From Chloroflexota bacterium (lineage in GTDB: Bacteria; Chloroflexota; Anaerolineae; UBA7937; B3-Chlor), in contig JAUVXJ010000003.1 of NCBI GenBank assembly GCA_030603665.1, positions 273,377-337,376 of the forward strand: DNA of 64,000 nucleotides. Direction: 5' to 3'. The notes below the pieces were generated by a model that saw nothing but the letters and a program-made list of their open reading frames with translations, was not told the origin of the DNA and did not search any database. The position numbers were made by a program, and so were the translations under genes. Below are positions 52,181 through 60,982 of this stretch, one piece after another. How positions within the stretch are numbered: position 1 is the stretch's first letter; every line of letters starts with the position of its first letter.

Positions 52181-52601
52181 GCTCGTCGCTTGCGAAAAGC
52201 GCATCTCCAGTGACAGCCATCCAAGGCTCGCCACCGCGGTCCCGCAGCAGATAACTCATGCTCCCCGGGGTGTGCCCAGGAGAATGAATGGCCGCCAGCT
52301 CCAGCCGCCCAGACTTCCAGGTCTGGCCATCCTCCACGGGCTCCCCGTAACGATGGTCCAACTGACGATCAGCGTGCCAGATCTCCGCGTCTGTGCGATG
52401 GGCCAATTCAACAGAGCCGATGACGTAGTCCTCGTTGCGATGCGTCTCCAGGATGTGCTTGATGCGCATCCCTTCCCCATAAGCCCTCTCCACGTAGACC
52501 TCGCAGTCGCGTCGAGGGTCGATGACCAACGCCTCACACTGGTCGCCGATCAGATAGGCGCAACGCGCAAGTCCCTTGGACTCGAAACGCTCGAAGAGCA
52601 T
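52181..52601 (-). pseudogene. 3'-truncated metallo-beta-lactamase-fold gene (ETHE1/persulfide-dioxygenase-like)
   Basis: The first ~140 residues match an MBL-fold protein of the ETHE1/glyoxalase II type: MLFERFESKGLARCAYLIGD, VIDPRRDCEVYVERAYGEGM, ILETHRNEDYVIGSVELAHR, HSPGHTPGSMSYLLRD and AVTGDALFAS. The first motif reads THRNEDYVIG instead of the usual THxHxDHxxG, so metal-binding His residues are missing, and the C-terminal half is gone. The frame stays open through the SRPBCC gene to 51951, but that part is unrelated. Either a decayed gene or a deletion product fused to the next gene's RBS. Confidence 0.75.
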
Positions 52602-52695
52602 GTTCTGACCTCCAAACGAACTGACCCCCTGCTAAAGGGCACGCCTCCGCACACCCTCAGTTGCCGCGAGATCACACGAACACCACGCGGGTCCC

Positions 52696-53067
52696 TCAGG
52701 ACTCGTGGCCACCACACCACGTGGTATCATCTTCTTCGGGCTTGTTGATCTTGAATACGACTAGCCTGAAATCCTCTCCGGACTGGTTCCACAGGCTATG
52801 CCTGTCACCAGGACTGCAGATGAAAGCATCACCTGGCTGCGCAGGGAACTCCTCACCGCCGATCCTTATCACAGCCTGGCCCTCCAACACATAGAAGATC
52901 TCGGTCTGTTGCCGGTGCAGGTGGAGGCGCTGCCTGGTGTGAGGAGGGACCGTCACCACCTGGAGAACGTGGCCTGGAACCTCGAAATCGTCTGAGGAGA
53001 AGATGATGATCTTGCTGTAGTCTTGCTCCTCGACAACCTCCCCCGCACCCGCCGTCCTGTACCTCAT
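52696..53067 (-). CDS. Cupin-domain protein
   Basis: A 123-residue single-cupin protein from the ATG at 53067, after a GGGAGAGAGG run. Cupin motif 1 is visible as RLHLHRQQTEIFYVLEGQAV (H-x-H with Glu) and motif 2 as PGDAFICSPGDRHSLWN. The second metal-binding His is present (D-R-H), so it can probably hold a metal; the ligand or enzyme role is unknown. The longer upstream frame from 53247 has no support. It ends in a small acidic tail. Confidence 0.87.
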   Translation of the reverse strand: MRYRTAGAGEVVEEQDYSKIIIFSSDDFEVPGHVLQVVTVPPHTRQRLHLHRQQTEIFYVLEGQAVIRIGGEEFPAQPGDAFICSPGDRHSLWNQSGEDFRLVVFKINKPEEDDTTWCGGHES

Positions 53068-53250
53068 GACGCAATCCTCAGCCTCTCTCCCTCGTGGAGC
53101 GCGCCTTACTCCAGCGCGACCGTTGCGGCCAGCAGCCTCCGGGTCGGGTTCAGGCCCGCAGCTACAATGAGCATCAATGGTGCTGAAGCACGTTCGTCGA
53201 GTCGATCCCAGCCGGGCGATATCCAAAACGACACCCCGTAGTCGCATGGC

Positions 53251-53850
53251 TCAGTCCCAGCGAATCGAACAAACATACCACTGGGCCTCCAGCTTTTGAT
53301 CAACGTGACCCAGGTAGTATGAGCATGGTGGGGTGTCCTCTGGCCTATCCGACGAAATGAAAACCAACTGCGATAGATAGAAATTCCCCTCGCGAAACTC
53401 AATAACCACCGTCCCGCTAGAACGACAGTCGATACGCGTGTAATCAAACAGGGAAGCCGGTGAGCGAGTAATCTCCCACCAAGAGGCATCACACTCATCG
53501 ACGGCCCACTCGGCCAGCTGGAGGAATTCTCCTCGATGTAGCCAGAACATGGCCGCCGGTCTCGACGGGAGCAGCCATCCCAAGACGAGGCCCGCGACCA
53601 CCACGAGAGCAGGCAGGCCATCAGCTAGACCTAACCGCCCTTTCAACAACCTCGCAACTACATAGACGAGCGCTGCGACGAGAATCGGAATCAGAGAAAG
53701 CGTTGAAGACACAACGAGAGGACACTCGCAACACACGTCGGTCAATAGCCAGTTGCCACTTGACGCATCGGCCAGAATCCACATGCTGGCCCATAGCAGA
53801 GCCAGACCCAGCAGAATCGCTCTCGCCTTACCATTCACGCTGCCTTCCAT
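53251..53850 (-). CDS. Unknown membrane protein
   Basis: A protein of about 199 residues from ATG 53850 (or 208 from 53877). Three hydrophobic segments: AILLGLALLWASMWILADAS, LSLIPILVAALVYVVARLL, and ALVVVAGLVLGWLL. The ~95-residue soluble end starts at PSRPAAMFWLHRGEF and contains Cys residues (VDECDASWW, RIDCRSS) that could pair outside the cell. No family recognised. It precedes the cupin on the same strand by a 183-bp gap. Confidence 0.55.
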   Translation of the reverse strand: MEGSVNGKARAILLGLALLWASMWILADASSGNWLLTDVCCECPLVVSSTLSLIPILVAALVYVVARLLKGRLGLADGLPALVVVAGLVLGWLLPSRPAAMFWLHRGEFLQLAEWAVDECDASWWEITRSPASLFDYTRIDCRSSGTVVIEFREGNFYLSQLVFISSDRPEDTPPCSYYLGHVDQKLEAQWYVCSIRWD

Positions 53851-53945
53851 GCTCCGCACCCACCTCAGCCACTTCAAAGGGGCGGCACGATCCGTTCGCT
53901 CACTCTCTGACTGCGCGCGTTTCGCACGAGTCAGACCTCAGCCCC

Positions 53946-53973
53946 GTAGCCGCACGGCATGCCGTGCGGCTAC
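53946..53973. repeat. Perfect 28-bp palindrome (GTAGCCGCACGGCA arm)
   Basis: GTAGCCGCACGGCA (53946-53959) is followed by its exact reverse complement to 53973. It lies in the 250-bp gap between the unknown membrane protein and the helix-hairpin-helix gene. The same style of element occurs at 60983-61002 and 61015-61036. No T-run. Confidence 0.75.
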
Positions 53974-54101
53974 ACACATTCCAACCTGGTGAACCACACT
54001 CTTCGAACTGACTTCAGCCGGTTTCGCAGACTGTGGTGCGGTACTTCAGTCCGGAGCGACCGTCCTCGCCTCCCCCCACGCAGACCACCTGCGGGCGTAA
54101 C

Positions 54102-54581
54102 TCAGGCGCGCCGACCGCCCTTCAGTTCCTCCAGAAGCGTTTCAAGGCGCTGCCAATCGCCTTCCGCTGCCAGCCCAGCTTGCTCAGGCCAGGTCCTGGG
54201 ATTCGCCAGTCCGGCGAGATTGGCGTCGGCGAGGATCTGCTCCAACCGATCCACCGCTGTTCCGGCCAGTTCCTCGAATGTCGAGATTCCTGCACCCTGA
54301 AGCAGACCCGATATCTTGGGGCCGATGCCCTCTATACGTGTCAGATCGTCAGCGACTAAGGTCGTTGCCTCCCCAGGAGGGATCTCACTTTCCTCCGCCG
54401 CCCTGGTCAGCCACAACCATAAGGCCGCCACGCTCGCGAAGGCTATGGCCAAAATGACTAAGACCCAGATCCACTGGGTCAGCCCAGCGGCTGCGGGTCA
54501 ACCCTGAACGGCCGGGGAGAACCCGGCTACGGCCATGGTTGCCACGAGCGATACCGCCAATACACTGCATCTTGTGAGCAT
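54102..54581 (-). pseudogene. Exported helix-hairpin-helix protein with in-frame TGA
   Basis: From ATG 54581 the frame gives MLTRCSVLAVSLVATMAVAG then FSPAVQG, a stop TGA at 54500-54498, and in the same frame PAAAGLTQWIWVLVILAIAF, a membrane helix, followed by DDLTRIEGIGPKISGLLQGA, GISTFEELA and RLEQILADANLAGLANPRTW. The last part is a helix-hairpin-helix domain (G-I-G-P-K-x-x-x-L) of a type common in Chloroflexota. A single base change would give an intact 159-residue exported, membrane-anchored protein. As written it yields a 27-residue peptide unless TGA is read through, or the second half starts at TTG 54452. Confidence 0.7.
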
Positions 54582-54776
54582 GACTTCGTCTCTCCCTTCG
54601 TTGTGGTCCAATAGCCTCCCACTGTCTCCCGAGGCAGCGGCGAGATTGCCTTTCCCAAACGCCCAGACAAGTCCCCAAGCGAATCGACTCCTGGCGCACA
54701 AGTCACGATCGGTGCGCCCGCCTCGCATGAGGTTGCAGCCCCATGCTACCAGAACATCAAACGTACTTGAGCAAGT

Positions 54777-55259
54777 TCAACCGCCTTCAGCCGATTTTCC
54801 ATCCGTAGCGCGTGACGTCGGTGCGGCCCGACCGGCGCCAAGAATCCGTCCCCTCGTGTCACTGGAACCCCACGTCTCATCTCGCGTGGACGCCAGACGC
54901 GGCGCAGCTCTCCCCCCTATGTAGCTGTGCAGGTACTTCCTCACCCGCCTCTTGTCCTCGAAGAAGCCCCGGATGACAAGGCGCTGCTCCTGATCAGCGT
55001 TCAGGTACAAGCAGCACAGCTCGTCCAGCAGCTGGTTCAGCAGATCGAGGTCGACGGGTGCGTTTCCGGCCCGCAGCCTGTCCATCTGCTGGCGGTGGAC
55101 CAGATCCAGGGCATCCATTGTGCCCATGCCAGCATGCTCCAAGCGTGTCTGTACCTCGCCCAATTCCTGGTCCCAGGCCATCCAGGCCTCGTTCACACGG
55201 GCCAGGCCGGCGTCAATCTCCGCGAGCCGCTCAATGGAGACGGGCTGATTCTTCGACAT
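54777..55259 (-). CDS. Hypothetical helical protein (SERLAEIDAG type)
   Basis: A 160-residue protein with helical character in residues 1-115: SIERLAEIDAGLARVNEAWM, LGEVQTRLEHAGMGTMDALD, LLNQLLDELCCLYLNADQEQ and RRVRKYLHSYIGG. The last ~45 residues are Arg/Gly/Thr rich and look like a run-on or low-complexity tail. No family known to me. A copy of its first ~27 residues lies at 56163-56245 on the other side of mscL. It starts 64 bp after the mscL stop on the same strand. Confidence 0.55.
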   Translation of the reverse strand: MSKNQPVSIERLAEIDAGLARVNEAWMAWDQELGEVQTRLEHAGMGTMDALDLVHRQQMDRLRAGNAPVDLDLLNQLLDELCCLYLNADQEQRLVIRGFFEDKRRVRKYLHSYIGGRAAPRLASTRDETWGSSDTRGRILGAGRAAPTSRATDGKSAEGG

Positions 55260-55322
55260 ACGCCGGACCTCACCCGCTGCCAGGCCCGCTCCTGTAGTCG
55301 TCCAGAGTGGCCGACCAGCGAT

Positions 55323-55781
55323 TCACAGCAGCTCCTCCAGATGCGACGTGCAATACCCACAGCGCGTGGCCTTGATAGGAATCGCGGACAGGCAGAAGGG
55401 GCAATCCCTTGTGGTGGGCTCCTCAATCGCCTCCCCTTCGTCGCGTCTGAGGCGGTTCATCAAACGAACCAGGAAGAAGATGACCACGGCCACCACCAGG
55501 AAGCTGATCATCGAGTTGAGAAACACGCCGCAGTTGATAGTCACAGCCCCCGCGGCCTGTGCGTCGGCCAGCGAGGCGTACGGCGCTCCGGGTGCTCCCG
55601 GCCTCAGCAGCAAGAAGAAGTTGGAGAAATCCGCTCCGCCCAGCACCAGTCCAATGGGCGGCATAATCACATCATCGACCAACGACTTCACGATGGTCCC
55701 AAAGGCTGCGCCGATGATGATGCCCACGGCTATGTCCACGACGTTGCCGCGGAGGGCGAACTCCTTGAACTCCTGCCACAT
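55323..55781 (-). CDS. mscL: Large-conductance mechanosensitive channel with zinc ribbon
   Basis: A 152-residue MscL from ATG 55781, which gives the usual start MWQEFKEFALRGNVVDIAVG; the longer frame to 55838 is not conserved. The first pore helix (VGIIIGAAFGTIVKSLVDDV) and second helix (SMISFLVVAVVIFFLVRLMN) are normal. After the second helix comes CPFCLSAIPIKATRCGYCTS, a C-x-x-C...C-x-x-C zinc ribbon that replaces the common helical bundle end. The channel opens at high membrane tension to release solutes. An insert of about 20 residues (RPGAPGAPYASLADAQAAG) forms the periplasmic loop. Confidence 0.93.
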   Translation of the reverse strand: MWQEFKEFALRGNVVDIAVGIIIGAAFGTIVKSLVDDVIMPPIGLVLGGADFSNFFLLLRPGAPGAPYASLADAQAAGAVTINCGVFLNSMISFLVVAVVIFFLVRLMNRLRRDEGEAIEEPTTRDCPFCLSAIPIKATRCGYCTSHLEELL

Positions 55782-56589
55782 GCTTGCCTCTCTGACTCTC
55801 AATCGCGTGCATGATCCACCCGTCACCACGCACGCCACTGGAACGACCGCGTTCTACCTATCAGCGTGACGCTCTCCGGCCTCAGGACCCGCATTCTGGG
55901 TCCAGCGCCACGGGCTTCGCTCTCAGCACGCAGCGCGCTTCCGCTTGATGGACTTGAGATGGGCCGAGATCCTGAACCCGCGAAGCAAGTCTCTCGTGGA
56001 GCGATTGCCATACACAGGCTCGTTGTTGGAGATCCTCGCCACGGAGCTGAAACGGCGCGCCGGGGCAAACCCCGCCTCTTCCGCAGACAACCACAACGCG
56101 CCGAGACAGATCAGCAGATCTCGATAGTCCACTCTCTGATCGACGGTGGAAGCTGCTGCCAGTCCATCCAGGCCTCGTTCACACGGGCCAGGCCAGCGTC
56201 TATCTCCGCCAACCGCTCATTGGAGAAGGGCTGGTCATTGGACATGCACGGACCCTCACACGAAACCTCTCGCAGCCCTGTGACCGATAGGACACCGGGC
56301 TCCGCGCCCCACGGGGATGCGACAGCCATTGTTGAGCGCGTCGGCTGTCTTCGGAGCCTCACGACCTACCCGCACGCCGTCACAACCAACAAGAGGATTT
56401 TACCAGCGCCGAGGACGACTGTCAACACTCCCCGCGCCAGCCAGCCAACCAGGATCCTCCTGCGTGGTGACTACCCCCGCGAGGTGAGAAGAAACCGCCG
56501 CCCGACTCCAGTCCCAGACACAAAACGACCTCGGCCCACCAGAGAGACGTGAGACCGAGGCGATGTCCGTTCGCTGTGCAGACTATGAA
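55782..56589. other. Intergenic region between mscL and the sensor gene
   Basis: 808 bp without an intact gene. It contains the 5' fragment at 56163-56245. A 69-codon minus frame (about 55923-56132, with ARISNNEPVYGNRSTRDLLR) looks somewhat protein-like but has no family and no RBS. No RNA gene or terminator stands out. Confidence 0.5.
56163..56245 (-). pseudogene. 5' fragment of the SERLAEIDAG-type gene
   Basis: MSNDQPFSNERLAEIDAGLA and RVNEAWMDWQQ match the first ~30 residues of the protein at 54777-55259 (MSKNQPVSIERLAEIDAG...). The nucleotide match covers about 83 bp (55177-55259 versus 56163-56245), after which sequences diverge. Same orientation; mscL lies between the two copies. Confidence 0.85.
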
Positions 56590-59313
56590 CTACCTGCCTG
56601 CCCTATCTGGAAACTGAGTCACCCGCGGCTGCAACTCCTCCCCGCCCTCCCTGGCAGGCGAGCAACGCTGATAGCTGTCTCTCCCCCCTTGCTTCGCCTG
56701 GCACATGGCTACGTCCGCGAGCTGGATGAGCGTCTCCATATCCTCACCATCATCGGGGTACACAGCGATGCCCATGCTAGCGGTGATGCGGACTTCGTGA
56801 CCGGACAAGGCGAATGGCTCTCTCAGAGCGCGCATGATTCTCTCAGCCACCTTGTCCATGTGCTGTGGCTCATCAATCCCCAACAGCAACAAAACGAACT
56901 CATCATCGCCGGAACGGGCCACCGTGTCCGCCGTGCGCACCAGACCCGTCAGACGATCCCCGACGGCCTGCAAGAGCTGGTCTCCAGCCTGTGGCCCCAA
57001 CCCGTGGTTGATGGCCTTGAAATGGTCCAGGTCGATCATCATCACCGCTAATCTCTGGGGGTCGACATTGGCAGCCGCCAGCGCTTGAGTGAGACGATCA
57101 CGGAAGAGAGAGCGGTTGGGCAAGCCGGTTAGATGATCGTGATCAGCGAGGAGTCGCATGTCATGCTCCGCGAGCTTGCGGTCGGTTATATCCCGGATGA
57201 TGCTGGTGAGAAAGACTCCCCCCCGCGTGTTCCAGCCGGCGAAAGATAGCTCCAGAGGAAACGTGCTCCCATCCTTTCGACGGCCGATCATCTCCACCGG
57301 TTCCGCCAGGCTGCTGGACGCGCCGCCCGACTCCACCTCATTGACCGCGTTCTTGTAGGCGCCGCGCAGGTCCCCAGGAGCCACCAAGGTCAACCGTTTG
57401 CCCATCATCTCCTCGGCAGAGTGTCCGAATACGGCCTCCGCACCTGGATTCCAGTAAACGATGTGCTCTCTGCTATCAAAGGTGACGATGGCATCACCCG
57501 TCGTTTCAGCGACAGAACGGAACCGCTCCTCGCTCAGTTCCAGCGCTTCCAGGGCACGACTGCTCTCCAACGAGACCGCGGCGAGCTCGCCGAACGCCGA
57601 AGCCATCCTGGCATCCTCTTCGATGAAACGCCCTGACTTGTTAACGAAACCCAGCAAACCCACTGCGTTGTCCTGAACGTTCAGCGGGGCGAAGAGGACG
57701 TTCTCGATCAGAGCCTGCTTGTGAATCCCGATCTGCGTTCCGCTTCCAGGGTTCAACCCGTTGAGATACATCGCCTTGCCTGTAAGATATGCCTCGGCAC
57801 GTAGTTCCCTCACCGGCCTCGACCGGACCAGAAGATCCGTCCAGGAGAAGTCCTCCGGATAGGAGAACAGAACATTGTCCCTGGTCCCGTCCTCGTTCAT
57901 CAGGCCCACGTACCCTGCGCCGGCACCGATGAGGTTCTTGCAGGCATCGAAAATGGCACGCGCCGCAGGTTCGAAGTCTCGATATACCAACACAGCGCGA
58001 GAGGCCTCGAGCAGCGCCGAGGACTCTGAGCCCTCACGACGGGGCTCATCCAGGACTTGCGCCCGGTCTTGGCGGCGTGTGAGGTCCGTTGTCGTGGCCA
58101 TAAAACCGCGCGGCTTGCCCTGCTCATCCCGCAGCAGAGCCATCTCCAGCCCGGCGGGGAAGTGAGTACCATCGCTCTTTAAGAGGGTGAGCTCGATACC
58201 CTTTACCACACCCTCCTTGAAGGTCTTCTGAAGACTCCGGATGAACTCCTCGTGATCCTCGGGCACGACCAGAGTGAAGGTGCTCTTGCCCGTCACCTGG
58301 TCAGCGCGGTCGAAACCCAGCACCTCGGCTGCCCGCTGGGAGATGTCCTTGATCCGTCCTCTCAGATCAGTGACGACGATCGCAACCGATGATATGTTGA
58401 GCAGTGTGTCCCACATCTGTCGGTGATAATCTGGCGGCGCCTCGATGTCTGCCGCCTCAGTCACACGCCGGGCAACGACCTGCACAGCCGGCTTGTCCTG
58501 GTACATGAAAGGGAAGATGGAATGGGCGTCCACGCGAACCACCGACCCATCCAGGCGCACCAGCCGTTGCTCGACGAGGGCCAACTCCGTATCGTGCTCC
58601 AGTACCTTCTTCAGCCGTGCCCTGACTAGAGATCGATCATCAGGGTGCACGAAGTCCAGCACTGGCCTTCCGATCAACTCACCGGGGTCTGACGCACCGA
58701 GAAGGGTGGCCCCTGCCCGGTTGGCGAACACTATCCTGCCACGGTGATGAACCAAGATCGCGTCGGGCGAGGATTCAACGAGGTGCCGGTAGTGCTCCTC
58801 GCTCTTGCGGAGTCTGTCCTCTGCCAGCTTTCTGTCCGTGATGTCTATACCCACTGAGATGATGTGCTCAACCGGCCCCTCCCCATTCAGGAGTGGAGCG
58901 GTCGACCACTGGATGATCCTTGACGCACCCTCTCGCGTAGGCAGACGGCTCTCGTAGCCCCTCGTGAATCGCCCGGTGCCCAGGTTTGCCAGCGCATCCC
59001 TGACTCGATCCCCCTCCTCGGGAGGTACCAACACCTCCCACACAGGTCTACCCCAGACATCTTCGAAGGACAAGCCGGTGGTTTCTTCGCAAAGACGATT
59101 GACCCACCTTACTCTGCCCTGGCGGTCGAGGATCGTCACCAGCGCCCCAAGCCTGTCCAGCATTGGAGTCCTGCCCGGAAGGGCCTGCTCCTTCCGGGGG
59201 TGATTCTCCGCTAGTCGGGGGCCCTTCGCGGTGGCTTCAGGTTCAGATACGCGGTGCTCGAATTCGAGGACCTCTTCATCCTCCTTCGGCCCCAGCCGTT
59301 CTCCAGCTTCCAT
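56590..59313 (-). CDS. PAS/GAF sensor with a degenerate GGDEF domain
   Basis: A 907-residue soluble sensor. Order: PAS (~50-165, MLDRLGALVTILDRQGRVRW), PAS (~180-290, HLVESSPDAILVHHRGRIVF), PAS (~310-425, VAIVVTDLRGRIKDISQR), GAF (~440-600, AGAGYVGLMNEDGTRDNVLF), PAS (~605-720, VFGHSAEEMMGKRLTLVAPG) and a diguanylate-cyclase fold (~725-880, DHLTGLPNRSLFRDRLTQAL, MIDLDHFKAINHGLG). The active-site motif, near residue 800, reads SGDDEF, i.e. G-D-D-E-F where active enzymes have G-G-(D/E)-E-F. It may be weak or inactive and act as a c-di-GMP or GTP receptor. No EAL domain. No transmembrane segments. Confidence 0.9.
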   Translation of the reverse strand: MEAGERLGPKEDEEVLEFEHRVSEPEATAKGPRLAENHPRKEQALPGRTPMLDRLGALVTILDRQGRVRWVNRLCEETTGLSFEDVWGRPVWEVLVPPEEGDRVRDALANLGTGRFTRGYESRLPTREGASRIIQWSTAPLLNGEGPVEHIISVGIDITDRKLAEDRLRKSEEHYRHLVESSPDAILVHHRGRIVFANRAGATLLGASDPGELIGRPVLDFVHPDDRSLVRARLKKVLEHDTELALVEQRLVRLDGSVVRVDAHSIFPFMYQDKPAVQVVARRVTEAADIEAPPDYHRQMWDTLLNISSVAIVVTDLRGRIKDISQRAAEVLGFDRADQVTGKSTFTLVVPEDHEEFIRSLQKTFKEGVVKGIELTLLKSDGTHFPAGLEMALLRDEQGKPRGFMATTTDLTRRQDRAQVLDEPRREGSESSALLEASRAVLVYRDFEPAARAIFDACKNLIGAGAGYVGLMNEDGTRDNVLFSYPEDFSWTDLLVRSRPVRELRAEAYLTGKAMYLNGLNPGSGTQIGIHKQALIENVLFAPLNVQDNAVGLLGFVNKSGRFIEEDARMASAFGELAAVSLESSRALEALELSEERFRSVAETTGDAIVTFDSREHIVYWNPGAEAVFGHSAEEMMGKRLTLVAPGDLRGAYKNAVNEVESGGASSSLAEPVEMIGRRKDGSTFPLELSFAGWNTRGGVFLTSIIRDITDRKLAEHDMRLLADHDHLTGLPNRSLFRDRLTQALAAANVDPQRLAVMMIDLDHFKAINHGLGPQAGDQLLQAVGDRLTGLVRTADTVARSGDDEFVLLLLGIDEPQHMDKVAERIMRALREPFALSGHEVRITASMGIAVYPDDGEDMETLIQLADVAMCQAKQGGRDSYQRCSPAREGGEELQPRVTQFPDRAGR

Positions 59314-59457
59314 CTTCTGTCACCCTATAGCCGGCCTAGACTCCTGGCATATGAGACCCCAGGATGCGCGTGATGAGCGGGAGACACAAATCGAAAAACC
59401 ACTTCCTTGTACAAGCAGCGCCACACAAGGGCTCACTGCGCAGTTCGGTAACTATAC

Positions 59458-59486
59458 AGTATACCGCATGCTGGGCCAGTTGTCAA
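59458..59486 (-). promoter_or_regulatory. Sigma70-type promoter of the sensor gene
   Basis: Minus strand TTGACA (59486-59481), 17-bp spacer, TATACT (59463-59458). Expected transcript start near 59451, with a 138-nt leader to ATG 59313. The leader shows no c-di-GMP riboswitch consensus that I can recognise. Confidence 0.8.
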
Positions 59487-59530
59487 GTCGTGTTTCGTCT
59501 ATACAAGCACCCCCTTTAAGGCACCATCGG

Positions 59531-60889
59531 TCATTCCTGATCGTCCCCCGCAACGCGGCGCCACTCAGCGACGCGCCTGCGAATCTCGCGTTCGTACCCT
59601 TCCTCAGACGGCTCGTAGTACACCCGACCCTGGAGGCGGTCCGGAAGGTACTGCTGTCGGACGAAGTGTCCACGATATTGATGCGGATACTTGTAGTCCT
59701 TGCCGTGACCCAGGGCCTCTCCGTCGCGCGAGGGATCTTTCAGGTGGTCAGGAACCTCGACCACCCCCTCGTCTTCAACATCAGCCAGGGCCTTGAAGTA
59801 GCCCCCCGCAGAGTTGCTCTTGGGGGCGGTCGCCAGATAGATAGCCGCCTGCGCCAGACTGTACTGGGCCTCCGGCAGACCCACCCACTCCAGCGCCTGC
59901 GCCGCGGAGGTAGCTACCGTCAGCGCCTGGGGGTCTGCGTTTCCTATGTCCTCAGAGGCAAGGATGATCATGCGACGCGCGATGAACCTGGGATGCTCCC
60001 CGGCGTGGATCATTCTGGCTAGCCAGTACAAGGCCCCGTCGGGGTCGGACCCTCGCAGGCTCTTGATGAAAGCTGAGATGGTATCGTAGTGAGCATCGCC
60101 ATCCTTGTCATACAACACGGCGCGCTGCTGTATCGAGTCTTCAGCGACCTCCAGAGTGACCCGAATCACACCCTCCGCATGGGGCTCGGTCGTCTCCACT
60201 GCCAGTTCCAGAGCGTTGAGGGCGACTCGCGCGTCGCCGCCAGCCATGCGGACCAGGTGCGCCAGCGCTTCCTCCTCCAGCTCGGCATTCTTGTCACCCA
60301 ACCCTCGATCGCGGTCCTCCAGCGCCCTGATCACAATCGATCTCAGCTCGTCCTCGCCCAAAGGCTCCAGGCGGAAGATGCGGGAGCGGGAGACCAGCGC
60401 ACCGATGACCTCGAAGTAGGGGTTCTCCGTGGTAATGCCTATCAGAGTGATGAGGCCTTCCTCCACGTGCGGGAGCAGCGCATCCTGCTGGGTCTTGGTG
60501 AAATGGTGGATCTCGTCGACCAGAAGTATGGTTCGCCGCCCTGTCATCACCCGCCGGTTCTTGGCCGCGGCGACGACCTGGCGCAACTCCTTCACTCCGG
60601 CCATCACTGCGCTCATCGCTTCGAAGGCGCTCTCGGTGGTGTTGGCGATCACTGAGGCCAGGGACGTCTTTCCCGTGCCAGGAGGCCCCCAAAGAATGAT
60701 CGATCCCAGGCGGTCAGCCTCAATGGCCCGGCGCAGGAGCTTCCCAGGGCCCAGGATGTGCTCTTGCCCCACCACCTCGTCCAGCACCCGTGGCCGCATG
60801 CGAGCAGCCAGGGGCGCTTCCTTCTTCAGTTCATCGCTGAGGGAATACTCGAAGAGGTCCACTTGTGCCCTCTGATGCGCATTCCACAT
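59531..60889 (-). CDS. rarA: Replication-associated recombination protein A (RarA/MgsA)
   Basis: A 452-residue AAA+ ATPase of the RarA/WRNIP1 family. RMRPRVLDEVVGQEHILGPG precedes Walker A GPPGTGKTS; Walker B is LLVDEIHHFTKTQQDALLPH; sensor 1 TLIGITTENPYFEV; Arg finger region LVSRSRIFRLEPL. The C-terminal tetramerisation domain contains LRGSDPDGALYWLARMIHAG, ASEDIGNADPQAL and the RGHFVRQQYLPDRLQGRVYY end, all typical. It acts at stalled replication forks with SSB. A usual length for the family. ATG at 60889. Confidence 0.96.
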   Translation of the reverse strand: MWNAHQRAQVDLFEYSLSDELKKEAPLAARMRPRVLDEVVGQEHILGPGKLLRRAIEADRLGSIILWGPPGTGKTSLASVIANTTESAFEAMSAVMAGVKELRQVVAAAKNRRVMTGRRTILLVDEIHHFTKTQQDALLPHVEEGLITLIGITTENPYFEVIGALVSRSRIFRLEPLGEDELRSIVIRALEDRDRGLGDKNAELEEEALAHLVRMAGGDARVALNALELAVETTEPHAEGVIRVTLEVAEDSIQQRAVLYDKDGDAHYDTISAFIKSLRGSDPDGALYWLARMIHAGEHPRFIARRMIILASEDIGNADPQALTVATSAAQALEWVGLPEAQYSLAQAAIYLATAPKSNSAGGYFKALADVEDEGVVEVPDHLKDPSRDGEALGHGKDYKYPHQYRGHFVRQQYLPDRLQGRVYYEPSEEGYEREIRRRVAEWRRVAGDDQE

Positions 60890-60982
60890 AATGGAAGGCG
60901 CATAAGCTAGAATCGCTGTCTGCTACGGCAAGCGGGGGCGACATCCCCTGGCGACGTGGCGCGATCCGCCCCGCTGGCCAGC

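Noticed and set aside
25438..54581. Possible genome-wide recoding of TGA because of two in-frame TGA codons
   Set aside because: nuoB, nuoI and other intact genes terminate at TGA with tight overlaps, so TGA is a normal stop here.
55923..56132. 69-codon frame with AEEAGFAPARRFSSVARISN
   Set aside because: No RBS, no family and no continuation in either direction; the region around it was checked for a tRNA and none fits.
59314..59457. c-di-GMP riboswitch in the leader of the GGDEF sensor gene
   Set aside because: The 138-nt leader lacks the conserved GEMM core sequences.
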